Below, one piece after another: positions 1 to 7,630 of a stretch of 25,758 bases of DNA (position 1 is its first letter; the number at the start of each line of letters is the position of its first letter). The position numbers and the translations under genes were made by a program. The notes below the pieces were generated by a model, which did no database searches, was not told where the DNA came from, and worked only from the letters and a program-made list of their open reading frames with translations. The stretch covers positions 1 to 25,758 of the forward strand of contig JAEDJB010000009.1 in the NCBI GenBank assembly GCA_016296565.1. The letters are read 5' to 3'. The stretch is from Oscillospiraceae bacterium. Its GTDB lineage: Bacteria > Bacillota > Clostridia > Oscillospirales > Oscillospiraceae.

Positions 1-300
1 ATGCTGGCCATGGGGGCCAAGGGACTGATCTCCGTGGTGTCCAACCTGGCTCCCGAACCCATGGCGGAGCTGACCCACAGCTATTTCCGGGGTGACACGG
101 CCCAGGCCAGACGGATTCAGCTGGCCTATGCGCCCCTGACCCGGGCCCTTTTCTCCCAGGTTAACCCCATCCCCATCAAGGCCGCCATGCGTGAGGCCGG
201 ACTGGACAGCGGGGTGCTCCGTCTCCCCCTCTGGGAGATGGACCCGGAGCCGCTGGAGCATCTGAAATCGGTCATGGGGGACGCGGGATTGCTGGGTTAA
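1..300 (+). CDS. dapA: 4-hydroxy-tetrahydrodipicolinate synthase, C-terminal part (5' cut by window edge)
   Basis: This is the last 99 codons of a DapA-type class I aldolase, which condenses pyruvate with aspartate semialdehyde in the lysine/diaminopimelate pathway in the cytosol. The visible part starts in the segment GAKGLISVVSNLAPE, the usual strand after the active-site lysine. It continues through the conserved NPIPIKAAM segment and the LRLPL stretch near the C-terminus. The catalytic lysine and tyrosine lie upstream of the window, so activity cannot be judged here. The ATG at position 1 is an internal methionine of the family, not a start. The gene ends six bases before a strong bidirectional hairpin terminator. 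Identity rests on family pattern recognition; the related N-acetylneuraminate lyases are less likely given the ISVVSN and NPIPIK context. Confidence 0.9.
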   Translation: MLAMGAKGLISVVSNLAPEPMAELTHSYFRGDTAQARRIQLAYAPLTRALFSQVNPIPIKAAMREAGLDSGVLRLPLWEMDPEPLEHLKSVMGDAGLLG

Positions 301-305
301 TGGAT

Positions 306-348
306 AAAAAAGCAGGCTCTGTCCAATTGGGCAGAGCCTGCTTTTTTT
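306..348. terminator. Bidirectional intrinsic terminator between dapA and the thioesterase gene
   Basis: A perfect 16-base arm pair (306-321 with 332-347, core GCAGGCTCTG / CAGAGCCTGC) encloses a 10-base loop. It has an A-run on the left and a T-run on the right. It can therefore stop dapA transcription on the plus strand and thioesterase transcription on the minus strand, which fits the convergent arrangement. Confidence 0.93.
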
Positions 349-355
349 GTGCGGA

Positions 356-760
356 TCAGGGGTTCTTCACCACATAGCCGTTGATGGTGACAAAGGCCAC
401 CTCATTGCCCAGGTCGTCGGTTACTTTTACCTCGTAAAAGCAGATCCGTTTTCCATCTTTTACTTGATTTGCAATGGCTGTCAAGCGTTTTCCCTTTGCA
501 GGCATCAGGAAGGTGATCTGGGAGGCCTGGGTGACCACATCCCGCCCCTCCTGATTGGCGGCCACCGCAAAGGCGAAGTCCGCCAGGGTAAAGACAGCGC
601 CTCCCATGGGGATGCCCAGGGCGTTGCAGTGGCGGGGCTGAATTTCCATGGAGCACTTGGCGTAGCCGTAGGAGGCCTCGTCAATCACGGCCTCCAGCCC
701 CTGGGAGACAAACAGGTCGTTGACAAATTTTTCTTTGAGCTGGGAGAGATCTTGGTTCAT
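356..760 (-). CDS. PaaI-family hotdog-fold thioesterase
   Basis: A 134-residue single-domain hotdog protein of the PaaI/YbgC-like acyl-CoA thioesterase group, expected to hydrolyse an acyl- or aryl-CoA in the cytosol. The family signature is visible: an HCNALG segment near residue 45, then IPMGGAVFTLADFAFAVAAN, which holds the GG turn and the active-site aspartate on the hotdog helix. Length matches the family (about 130-145). The start is supported by AAGGAAG on the minus strand seven bases upstream. It lies 21 bases after the M13 peptidase gene on the same strand, so the two are probably co-transcribed, although no functional link is evident. The substrate cannot be told from sequence. It ends at the shared terminator. 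Confidence 0.87.
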   Translation of the reverse strand: MNQDLSQLKEKFVNDLFVSQGLEAVIDEASYGYAKCSMEIQPRHCNALGIPMGGAVFTLADFAFAVAANQEGRDVVTQASQITFLMPAKGKRLTAIANQVKDGKRICFYEVKVTDDLGNEVAFVTINGYVVKNP

Positions 761-781
761 TGCAGCACTTCCTTTTATCTG

Positions 782-3154
782 TTACCAAATAACCACCCGG
801 TCCTCCGGGGCCAGCCACATGCCGTCCCCTTCTGTGATGCCGAAGGCCTCATAGAACGGGTCGAAGTTCTGGAGCACCAGGCTGCCCCGGAGCTTGTCCG
901 GCGCGTGAACGTCCGTCCGGGCCATATACTGCCGCATTTCCCGGGGATAACTGGAGCACCAGATTTGGGCCATGGCGGTATAGAGGGCGGCGTAGTCCGG
1001 GTTTTTCTGTTTTCCTTCCAACTGGGTGATGCAGGCAGCCGCTCCCAGGTCAGCGATGTTCTCCGAGAGGGTCAGCTCCCCATTGCAGACAATGCCGGGG
1101 GCACACTCTCTGCCGTCGTAGAGGGTCACCACCCGCTGGCAAAGGATCTGAAAGGCGACATAGTCCGCCGCCGTCCACCAGCCGGCGGCGTTGCCGTTTT
1201 CGTCGAACTTGGCCCCGTTGTTGTCGAAGGCGTGGGTGATTTCGTGGGCAATCACATAGCCGATGCTGCCCAGATTTTCCTCGTAGGAGGCGTTTTTATC
1301 GTAGAAGGGAGGCTGAAGGATGCCTGCCGGGAAGGTGATGGTGTTTTCTGTGGGGGTATAGCAGGCGTTGACCGTATAGGGGGTCATAACCCACTGGTCC
1401 TTGTCCGGGCCTTCCTGCTGCCGTTCTGCCAGGGCCTGCCTGCCGGCCTGGACGATGGCCACCGCATTCTGGAAGAAGCTGCCCCCCTCCCCTGCCGTAA
1501 GCAGGTTCACGCCCTCCAATGGGTCTTCCCAGGTGTCAGGGTAGCCGATGTGAAGGGTCATGGTGTCCAGCTTCCGGATGGCTTTGGCTTTGGTGGCGCT
1601 GCTCATCCAGTCCAGCGCCTGAATCCGCTCCCGGTAGACCGCCAGAATGTCCCGGACCATGCTTTCCACCTCTTTCTTGGCAGAGGCGGAAAAGCAGCGG
1701 TCTGTATAAGCCTTTCCCAGGTAGTCTCCCAGGAGAGCCTGGACATACTGGGAGGCGGTGCCCTCCGGGGACAGGCCCCCGGCAATGCCCAGATAGCTCT
1801 GCTGGAAGGTACTGATTGCGTCGGTAAAGTCCTGGCTCAGCATGGGGCCGAAGGTGTTCAGCAGGGTCAGCCGGGCATAGGCCTTGAGAATTTCCAGGGA
1901 GTTGGGGGTCTCGTCCGGGTCAAAGAGCGCCGCGATTACCTGGAGTTTGCCGGGGTCGCTCACCAGAATCCGGTCTGTCTGCTCCAGGCCGGAGGCACCA
2001 AAGAGAGCGTCCAGGTTTGCTCCGGGGAACATGGCCTGAAGCTGGTCCATGGTGTAAATGTGGTAGGTTTTGTCCACATCTGCCAGCTCCTGGGTGGTGA
2101 GGGAGGCTGCCGCCAGGGCGGTATCTGTCTGCCAGATGAGGGCCGCCGCCTGGGCGGCCTCCTCCCGGCTCTGGCCGGAGAGGGTGAAAAGAGTTTCAAG
2201 ATAGGTTTCATAGGCCTGCTTTTGCGCTTCTGATGCGCTTGCCCCGTAGCCGCTCTGCCCCAGCATGGGGGACAGACCGTCGAAGGTGAGAAGGCAGGCG
2301 CTGCTGTCCCTGGCGTCAACGGTGAGGCCGAAGTCCAGCAGCAGCGAGGCCGCCAGGTCCTTCTGAACCTGGACATGAACAGCCATCAGCTCCTCCAGAG
2401 TCCGGGCCTGGTCAATGGCCGTCAGGTAGGGCTGAATGGGTGTGAGGCCCGCCGCGTTCCGGGTGTCTGCATCCACAATGTTTTGGTAGAGGGTAACGAT
2501 CTTCCTCTCCCCTGCTGTTCTGCCGCCGGTCTGAACCAGTTCCTGGATGACAGCGGTCACATCACTTTGTACGGAGACCAACAAATCGGTAAACGCGCCG
2601 GTGCCGGGGTAGCCGGGCAGAATCTGGCTGTTGTCCAGGGCCTGCTTGTTTACCGCGGCATAGAAATCGTCCTTTAAGTTGCTGCCCTCCAAGGCAAAGG
2701 TCCGGCGGAGAAACAGGTCCAGCTGCTCCCGGGTGATTCGTTCCCCGGGGGAAAAGGTGGTTTCCGTGGTGCCGGTTACGATGCCTGCGGCAAAGACGCT
2801 CTCCAGCTCCTCTGCCGCCCAGGCGGGCACGTCGGTGAAGCTGGACGCGGGATAACCGCTGCGGGCGTTGTCCCCTTTGGGCTCCGGCAGGCCGCCGAAG
2901 GCCCGCTGAAGCATCACCAGAGCCTGAACCCGGGTGACCGGACCCTGCTCGTCCAGGTCTCCGTTGGGGTAGCCCTGCAAAATGTCCGCATAGGAAATAT
3001 CCGGGTTGTAGTCCTGGGCTGCTTCCAGCAGCAGGCCGGCTGTCTCACCCCGGGTGAGATATTCTCCGGTCTGCGCCGCTCCTGCGCCGGGGATGCAGGC
3101 CAGAAAGAGCGCAGCGGCCAGTAAAAGGGCGGACCATCGCTTTCGCCAGTTCAT
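782..3154 (-). CDS. Secreted M13-family zinc metallopeptidase (PepO/neprilysin type) with N-terminal SLH repeats
   Basis: A 790-residue exported gluzincin peptidase. Residues 1-27 form a signal peptide (basic start, hydrophobic run, GAGAA cleavage region). Two SLH-like repeats cover about residues 30-157; the second is clearest, from FTDVPAWA at 106 through GIVTGTTETTFSP to ITREQL. The M13 N-domain begins near DDFYAAVNKQAL at 162. The catalytic zinc motif HEITH is at 637-641, and the third ligand motif ENIAD is at 698-702, with E698 as the expected ligand. The protein ends in VVIW, matching the conserved C-terminal tryptophan of the family. The SLH repeats suggest attachment to cell-wall polymers, with peptide cleavage outside the cell. 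GAGGGA lies upstream of the ATG. Cys20 gives only a poor lipobox, so a lipoprotein is less likely. Probably cotranscribed with the downstream thioesterase. Confidence 0.93.
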   Translation of the reverse strand: MNWRKRWSALLLAAALFLACIPGAGAAQTGEYLTRGETAGLLLEAAQDYNPDISYADILQGYPNGDLDEQGPVTRVQALVMLQRAFGGLPEPKGDNARSGYPASSFTDVPAWAAEELESVFAAGIVTGTTETTFSPGERITREQLDLFLRRTFALEGSNLKDDFYAAVNKQALDNSQILPGYPGTGAFTDLLVSVQSDVTAVIQELVQTGGRTAGERKIVTLYQNIVDADTRNAAGLTPIQPYLTAIDQARTLEELMAVHVQVQKDLAASLLLDFGLTVDARDSSACLLTFDGLSPMLGQSGYGASASEAQKQAYETYLETLFTLSGQSREEAAQAAALIWQTDTALAAASLTTQELADVDKTYHIYTMDQLQAMFPGANLDALFGASGLEQTDRILVSDPGKLQVIAALFDPDETPNSLEILKAYARLTLLNTFGPMLSQDFTDAISTFQQSYLGIAGGLSPEGTASQYVQALLGDYLGKAYTDRCFSASAKKEVESMVRDILAVYRERIQALDWMSSATKAKAIRKLDTMTLHIGYPDTWEDPLEGVNLLTAGEGGSFFQNAVAIVQAGRQALAERQQEGPDKDQWVMTPYTVNACYTPTENTITFPAGILQPPFYDKNASYEENLGSIGYVIAHEITHAFDNNGAKFDENGNAAGWWTAADYVAFQILCQRVVTLYDGRECAPGIVCNGELTLSENIADLGAAACITQLEGKQKNPDYAALYTAMAQIWCSSYPREMRQYMARTDVHAPDKLRGSLVLQNFDPFYEAFGITEGDGMWLAPEDRVVIW

Positions 3155-3198
3155 GAGATTCCCTCTTTCTCCTGTGTTTTCTGTCCGTCCTCAGTGTG

Positions 3199-3227
3199 AC
3201 TTTACCCCACATTTTTGAACCTGTCAA
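3199..3227 (-). promoter_or_regulatory. Predicted sigma-A promoter of the M13 peptidase gene
   Basis: On the minus strand TTGACA (3227-3222) is followed by a 17-base spacer and TAAAGT (3204-3199). It lies 45 bases upstream of the ATG and points leftward into the peptidase gene. It is a consensus match only. Confidence 0.65.
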
Positions 3228-3318
3228 TGGGTCCCACCAAAGACTTCTCAGGATTTAAGATTTCCCACTGTCCCGGGGAATGTGCGCAAAAATTTTTGAA
3301 CGAATTGTCAGTTTCTTG

Positions 3319-3347
3319 TTGACAAACCAAATGCACTATGGTATTTT
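3319..3347 (+). promoter_or_regulatory. Predicted sigma-A promoter of the GntR-ABC operon
   Basis: TTGACA (3319-3324), a 17-base spacer and TATTTT (3342-3347). The expected transcription start near 3354 falls next to the palindrome at 3356-3379. Confidence 0.65.
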
Positions 3348-3355
3348 GGTCCTGC

Positions 3356-3379
3356 GGTTAGTTAGTCAAGTAATTAACC
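3356..3379. promoter_or_regulatory. Inverted repeat, probable operator of the YtrA-type regulator
   Basis: GGTTAGTTA, then six bases, then TAATTAACC: nine-base arms with one mismatch. It lies about nine bases after the -10 hexamer and 11 bases before the ribosome site. This is where a GntR-family dimer would block its own operon. Autoregulation is inferred from position and symmetry. Confidence 0.6.
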
Positions 3380-3405
3380 AGCCAACAGGAAAGGAGGTCA
3401 CCTCC

Positions 3406-3774
3406 TTGCAGTTTCAGGGAGAAAAACCCATTTTTCTTCAGCTGGCGGAACAGCTGGAGGCCGGCATCCTCTCCGGCGCTTACCCGGAGGGCAGCCAGGT
3501 GCCGTCTATCACAGAATTTGCGGCCACCTACAAAATTAACCCTGCCACCGCCCTGAAAGGGATCAACCTGCTGGTGAACGACGGCCTGCTCTACAAAAAG
3601 CGGGGCATCGGCATGTTTGTGGCGGAGGGTGCCCGGGAGACCCTGCGGAAGCGGCGGTCTGAGGACTTTTATCACGACTACATCGAGACCCTGGTGCGGG
3701 AGGCCAAGAACCTTGGCCTGACCCTGGATCAGCTCATCGATCTTATTAGGAGGGGATTTTACGATGTCCATTGA
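3406..3774 (+). CDS. GntR-family transcriptional regulator, YtrA subfamily
   Basis: A 122-residue regulator. An N-terminal winged-helix domain runs from about residue 5 (KPIFLQLAEQLEAGILSG) through the recognition helix region (INPATALKGINLLVNDGLLYKKRGIGMFV), followed by a short helical tail of about 45 residues. The short tail without a ligand-binding domain is the mark of the YtrA subfamily, whose members usually control a neighbouring ABC transporter. The start is placed at TTG 3406 because a consensus AAGGAGGT (3391-3398) sits seven bases before it. The upstream in-frame ATG at 3280 precedes the promoter and would add residues unlike the family. The stop overlaps the ABC ATPase start by 11 bases, so the two are translationally coupled. 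Likely role: repressor of this operon, relieved by an envelope or antibiotic signal (family knowledge). Confidence 0.88.
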   Translation: MQFQGEKPIFLQLAEQLEAGILSGAYPEGSQVPSITEFAATYKINPATALKGINLLVNDGLLYKKRGIGMFVAEGARETLRKRRSEDFYHDYIETLVREAKNLGLTLDQLIDLIRRGFYDVH

Positions 3775-4651
3775 ATTGCAGAACATCTCAAAAACCTTTG
3801 GAAAAACCACCGCCCTGGACCAGGTCTCCCTGACTCTGGAGCCCGGGCACATCTACGGCCTGCTGGGCAGCAATGGCGCCGGCAAGACCACCCTGCTGAG
3901 CATCCTCACCGACCGGCAGCGGCCGGACCAGGGCCAGGTGCTGGTGGACGGCATGCCCGTGCAGAACAACGATGAGGCATTGCACCAGGTTTTCCTGGTG
4001 GGCGAGCAGAACTTTTTCCCCGAAGACATGCGGGTGGGGCGGGCTTTTCGCACCATGTCCTGGTTCTACCCCAGCTTTGACCAGGATTATGCCCTGGACC
4101 TGGCCAGACAGTTTGGTCTGCCTCTGAAAAAGAAGATCACCGCCCTGTCTACCGGCTACTCCTCCATCTTCCGGCTGATCCTGTGCCTCAGCGTCAACAC
4201 CCCCTACCTCATTTTTGATGAGCCGGTTCTGGGTCTGGACGCCCAGCACCGGGACCTGTTCTACCGGCTGCTGGTGGAGAAGTTTGCCCAGGGGGACAGC
4301 ACCATACTTCTCTCTACCCACCTGATCTCCGAGGTGGAAAACCTCATTGATCACACCATCATCCTCCGGGAGGGACGGGTCATCCGGGACGCTCCCACAG
4401 AGGAGCTCATGGCCAACGCCTACACCGTTTCCGGCCCTGCCGGTCTGGTGGACGACTACGTTGCCGGACGGCAGATTCTCACCGCCCACTCACTGGGCGG
4501 GCTGAAAACCGTCTGCATCCAGGGCCGGCCCGAGGGCAACCTCCCCGCCGGGCTGGAGCAGAGCCCCCTGCGGTTACAGGACTATTTTATCAGCCTCCAG
4601 GAAGCGGAGGACCAGGAGAGAAAGGAAGGATCTTATGGTTACGAGCATTAA
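3764..4651 (+). CDS. ABC transporter ATP-binding protein (YtrB/BcrA-like)
   Basis: A 295-residue nucleotide-binding subunit. Walker A GSNGAGKT is at 35-42 and the Q-loop glutamine is in GEQNFF near 82. The signature motif at 128-132 is degenerate, LSTGY instead of LSGGQ. Walker B LIFDE is at 149-153, the D-loop GLDA at 157-160 and the switch histidine is H186. The last 100 residues are the variable C-terminal extension typical of exporter-type ATPases. Degenerate signature sequences are common in YtrB-like subunits. AGGAGGGG (3748-3755) precedes the ATG by eight bases. The gene overlaps its regulator upstream and its permease downstream, making one coupled operon. Substrate unknown; the related systems often respond to cell-wall antibiotics or move small envelope molecules. 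Confidence 0.9.
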   Translation: MSIELQNISKTFGKTTALDQVSLTLEPGHIYGLLGSNGAGKTTLLSILTDRQRPDQGQVLVDGMPVQNNDEALHQVFLVGEQNFFPEDMRVGRAFRTMSWFYPSFDQDYALDLARQFGLPLKKKITALSTGYSSIFRLILCLSVNTPYLIFDEPVLGLDAQHRDLFYRLLVEKFAQGDSTILLSTHLISEVENLIDHTIILREGRVIRDAPTEELMANAYTVSGPAGLVDDYVAGRQILTAHSLGGLKTVCIQGRPEGNLPAGLEQSPLRLQDYFISLQEAEDQERKEGSYGYEH

Positions 4652-5393
4652 ACCCACCCTGCGGTATCAGCTGCGGGAATACCTGCTGGCCGGGGCTGTT
4701 TTTGTGGGCGTCAATATTCTTGTCATTCTGATGTTTTCAGGCTCCTTCTACATTTCGGTTTCCTGGGGGAAAGGCGTTGTCCAGTACAATGGCTACGGCT
4801 TTGCCAGCGCGATTTCCCTTTTCGTTTTCGGTATCGTCCTGCCCCGGCAGGCTCTGCGCCTGGGGGTGCAGATGGGAGTCAGCCGACGGACCTCCTTCCT
4901 GGGGCTGCTGGTAAGCTCCGTTCTGGCCTCCCTGCTGCTGGGACTGGCCGGCGCGGTGCTCATCGGCGGGACCCAGGCCCTGAGCGGCGGCTTCGTTGCT
5001 GTCTCTGACCTTTACGCCATGATCTATCTGGATCAGATGGCCTTCACCTCGGCAGCCCAGCATCTCTGCTCCGTTCTCTTTAACGCCACCCTGATGCTCT
5101 GCTGCTTTGCTGCGGGTCTCTTCTTCACCTTCCTGTTCTGGCGGCTGAACAAGGTGGGATGCTTTTTGGCCGGTATTTCCATTCCGGTTCTGCTCACGGG
5201 TCTGCCCTCCCTGGGGTATTACTTCCGGGAGCCTCTGGCCCCGCTGCTGAACCTGCTGACGGACCTGGTCTGGTTCTTCCTCTCCTCCCCCTGGGCCGGG
5301 ATGTTGGTCTTCCTGGTGATTGCTGCGGTGTTTGCTTTCCTGGCCTGGCTGCTGGTCCGCCGGGCCAACATCCGGGGGGCAGCCCTGAAATAA
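4635..5393 (+). CDS. ABC transporter membrane subunit, about six TM helices
   Basis: A 252-residue integral membrane protein without cytosolic domains. Hydrophobic segments fall near residues 17-38, 58-72, 86-110, 145-170, 178-192 and 218-240, leaving a basic C-terminus (VRRANIRG). Its position directly after, and overlapping by 17 bases, the ATPase gene identifies it as the permease partner. AGGAAGGA (4623-4630) precedes the ATG. No sequence family beyond ABC-2-like permease can be named with confidence. No hairpin terminator follows; a short intergenic stretch leads to the SDR gene, which has its own promoter-like sequence. Confidence 0.8.
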   Translation: MVTSIKPTLRYQLREYLLAGAVFVGVNILVILMFSGSFYISVSWGKGVVQYNGYGFASAISLFVFGIVLPRQALRLGVQMGVSRRTSFLGLLVSSVLASLLLGLAGAVLIGGTQALSGGFVAVSDLYAMIYLDQMAFTSAAQHLCSVLFNATLMLCCFAAGLFFTFLFWRLNKVGCFLAGISIPVLLTGLPSLGYYFREPLAPLLNLLTDLVWFFLSSPWAGMLVFLVIAAVFAFLAWLLVRRANIRGAALK

Positions 5394-5416
5394 TTTTCTC
5401 TCCAAGGCCCTTCCCG

Positions 5417-5445
5417 TTGTATTTTCCTGGTAAAAGGACTAAAAT
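5417..5445 (+). promoter_or_regulatory. Possible promoter of the SDR gene
   Basis: TTGTAT (5417-5422), a 17-base spacer and TAAAAT (5440-5445), with the ATG 57 bases downstream. Since no terminator separates the ABC operon, read-through is an alternative. Confidence 0.45.
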
Positions 5446-5501
5446 ATCCTTGTGAACGCCGGCAAAATGGGCAGACGGAACCTGAGGGGGAGGGATACAG
5501 G

Positions 5502-6266
5502 ATGAAAATTGCCATTGTAACAGGTGCGTCCTCCGGTCTGGGCGCGGCGTTTCTCCGGCGGCTGGACCGGCAGGGCGGCCTGGATGAATTCTGGGGTGTG
5601 GCCCGCCGGGCAGACCGGATGGAGGAACTGGCCCGTGAGCTGAAAACCCCTCTGCGGCCGCTGGCGCTGGACCTGGTCCAGCCGGAGAGTATGGAAACGC
5701 TGGCCGCCCTTCTGGAGGAAACCCAGCCGGAGGTACACATTCTCATTAACTCCGCGGGTTTCGGCAAGTTCGGCACCTATGCGGATCTCAGCCGGAAAGA
5801 GGTCAGCGGCATGATTGATTTAAACTGCAAGGCCGCGGTGAACCTGACGGAAGCGGTGCTCCCCTACATGAAGCGGGGAGACCGGGTGTTGGAGATCTGC
5901 TCCTCGGCGTCCTTCCAGCCTCTCCCCGGCCTGAACGTGTACGCGGCCACCAAGGCCTTTCTTCTCAGCTACAGCCGGGCGCTGCGCTGGGAGGTGGCCC
6001 CCCGGGGCATCCGGGTTACGGCGGTGTGCCCCGGCTGGATCAAGACAGAATTTATTGACGTTGCCAAGGACACGAAGAACGGGCGAACGGTGCGCCACTA
6101 TCCCCTTGCCCTGAAACCGGAGACGGTGGCCCGTCGGGCCCTGCGGGACAGCAAGGTGCTGCCTGTGACCACCTGCGGTCTCCCCTCTCTGGTCCAGCGG
6201 GTGGGCAGCAAGTTTCTCCCCAACGGGGTTGTGATGGCCTGCTGGGAGGGCCTGCGAAGAATCTGA
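5502..6266 (+). CDS. Classical short-chain dehydrogenase/reductase
   Basis: A 254-residue Rossmann-fold oxidoreductase. The cofactor motif TGASSGLG is at 7-14 and the structural motif NSAGFG at 83-88. The catalytic set is S134, Y147 and K151, in the pattern SS...YAATK, followed by the PGWIKTEF segment. Basic residues just after the second strand (ARR near 34-36) suggest NADP(H) preference; this is inference. The ATG has a strong GAGGGGGAGGG seven bases upstream. The substrate cannot be assigned because this family is broad. It is a single gene between the ABC operon and a terminator, with no pathway neighbours. Confidence 0.88.
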   Translation: MKIAIVTGASSGLGAAFLRRLDRQGGLDEFWGVARRADRMEELARELKTPLRPLALDLVQPESMETLAALLEETQPEVHILINSAGFGKFGTYADLSRKEVSGMIDLNCKAAVNLTEAVLPYMKRGDRVLEICSSASFQPLPGLNVYAATKAFLLSYSRALRWEVAPRGIRVTAVCPGWIKTEFIDVAKDTKNGRTVRHYPLALKPETVARRALRDSKVLPVTTCGLPSLVQRVGSKFLPNGVVMACWEGLRRI

Positions 6267-6276
6267 ACCAAAAGAA

Positions 6277-6312
6277 AAACCCGGAACCCCGCTGCGGGAT
6301 TCCGGGTTTACT
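6277..6312. terminator. Bidirectional terminator between the SDR and SLH-lysozyme genes
   Basis: Arms of about 15 bases (from 6277 and ending at 6309, core ACCCGGAA / TTCCGGGT and CCCG / CGGG) with a three-base loop and one mismatch. The plus-side tail is T-rich (TTGTTTTGTT) and the minus-side tail is TTTTTCTTTTGG, suiting convergent genes. Confidence 0.85.
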
Positions 6313-6327
6313 TGTTTTGTTGGGGCT

Positions 6328-7569
6328 TCAGGGCAGAGAAACTGCCACCCGGTTGTCGCTGTCTGCCATTCGGGAGACCACGGCGGCGGCTTCTGACCGG
6401 CGGATGGTATTCTGAGGATAGAAGCTGCCGGTTTCATCGCCGGAGAGAATACCGGCCCGATAGAGCTGGTATACAGCGGCGGCGTAAGACGCGGACATGG
6501 GCACGTCGGGGATCTTGCCGTCTGCCACGGTGTTCCTGGCGGGCAGCGCCTTTTCCGGCAGCGCCTTGGCGAAGATGACCGCGAACTTTGCCCGGGTGAT
6601 CTTCTGGTTCACGTCGCAGGTATAGTCACTCTGGCCGATAATGCCGTTCTGATAGGCGTAGTCCAGGTAAACCTGGTACCAAGCCTGTCCGCTCTTCTGG
6701 ACAAAGGACTCTCCGCCGGTGGTGTAGATGCTGTGGATGCGGGCCGCCATGGTAATGGCCTCCGCGATGGTCACGTTGCCATTGGGATTAAACGTAGAGG
6801 AGCTGTTGCCCTTCATGAGGCCGAACTCCACCGCAGACGCAACGTTTCCGGTGTACCATTCAGAAGCAGACACGTCCGTGAACTGACCCTGGGTATAGAC
6901 GGTCACCTTGGGGAAGTGAACGGTTTCCGGTTTCACATAGGTGGATCCGGAATACTTGTTGTAGACATTGATGGCCCTGTTCACCCGCCCGGTGAGCATG
7001 GATGCGGTGGCGGAGGACCGCTCGTAATCATTGTGGAAGGTAACGCAGGCCTCTTCCACGTCATCGGCGGTTTTCAGATAGGACTTAAGGGAACTGCTCA
7101 TCTCCCCGATCATAAAGTCCAGCTGCATGGTCAGGTCCGCGATGCTGACCCCTCTGCTCTTGGCAAAGTCATAGAGGGCAGCCTTTCTGGTGGTGAAGGT
7201 CCACTGGGCCAGGCCGTATCCATACTCCTGCCCGGTGGGACTGCCGGTGGGGTTGCAGGTGCACACGCCGAAGCGGTCAGAGGAGATGAACTCCTCCCGG
7301 GTGATCTCGCCGCTGTCCACCCCTGCGGTGAACTCGGCGTCGCTGAAGCCGGACTTCCGGTTGGCGGTGTCCTCCATGTTGTTGGGCAGGTAGCCGGACT
7401 CGGCCTCCAGGTTGCCCATGATGCCGGCTGCCCCGGCAGCGGAGAAGCCCTGGGCCCGTAAGTAGTTCCATATCGTCTCCTGGTTTGTGGATGCGGCCGA
7501 TACGGTGGTGGGCAGCACCGCCGCGATCAGGCATACCACAAGCAGGAGAACGGTCATGCGTTTTTTCAT
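6328..7569 (-). CDS. Secreted phage-tail-lysozyme-type muramidase with three C-terminal SLH repeats
   Basis: A 413-residue exported wall-associated protein. A signal peptide covers residues 1-26 (KKRM start, hydrophobic core, VSAA). A lysozyme-like domain of the phage tail lysozyme family spans about 28-208. It begins ETIWNYLRAQGFS, has AGIMGNLEAESG at 48-58 with E57 as the probable catalytic acid, and GYGLAQWT at 117-124. Three SLH repeats follow: FTDVSASEWYT at 230, a weaker repeat at about 296-345, and IPDVPMSASYA at 353. The ATG at 7569 is chosen because GGGAG sits six bases upstream and the signal peptide begins there; an in-frame extension to 7752 crosses the promoter. Expected role: peptidoglycan cleavage at the cell surface, in growth, remodelling or competition. 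No holin or other phage genes are near. Confidence 0.88.
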   Translation of the reverse strand: MKKRMTVLLLVVCLIAAVLPTTVSAASTNQETIWNYLRAQGFSAAGAAGIMGNLEAESGYLPNNMEDTANRKSGFSDAEFTAGVDSGEITREEFISSDRFGVCTCNPTGSPTGQEYGYGLAQWTFTTRKAALYDFAKSRGVSIADLTMQLDFMIGEMSSSLKSYLKTADDVEEACVTFHNDYERSSATASMLTGRVNRAINVYNKYSGSTYVKPETVHFPKVTVYTQGQFTDVSASEWYTGNVASAVEFGLMKGNSSSTFNPNGNVTIAEAITMAARIHSIYTTGGESFVQKSGQAWYQVYLDYAYQNGIIGQSDYTCDVNQKITRAKFAVIFAKALPEKALPARNTVADGKIPDVPMSASYAAAVYQLYRAGILSGDETGSFYPQNTIRRSEAAAVVSRMADSDNRVAVSLP

Positions 7570-7612
7570 AAAAATCTCCCTTCGTGTGAGCCTCTTTCGT
7601 ACAACGGCTTCC

Positions 7613-7621
7613 ATTATACCA
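7613..7621 (-). promoter_or_regulatory. Extended -10 promoter of the SLH-lysozyme gene
   Basis: On the minus strand TGGTATAAT (7621-7613) gives a perfect -10 with the TGn extension. No good -35 is present at the normal spacing, which is usual for extended -10 promoters. The ATG lies 43 bases downstream. Confidence 0.6.
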
Positions 7622-7630
7622 GAGACAGAG

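Noticed and set aside
347..2233. Long open frame of 628 codons on the plus strand
   Set aside because: It is antisense to the thioesterase and M13 peptidase genes, whose family motifs are unambiguous. It is low-complexity Gly/Val/His-rich and has no ribosome site; it reflects GC-rich codon bias.
3280..3405. Upstream extension of the GntR regulator
   Set aside because: The ATG at 3280 lies before the -35/-10 promoter, and the added residues do not resemble the family. TTG 3406 has a perfect ribosome site.
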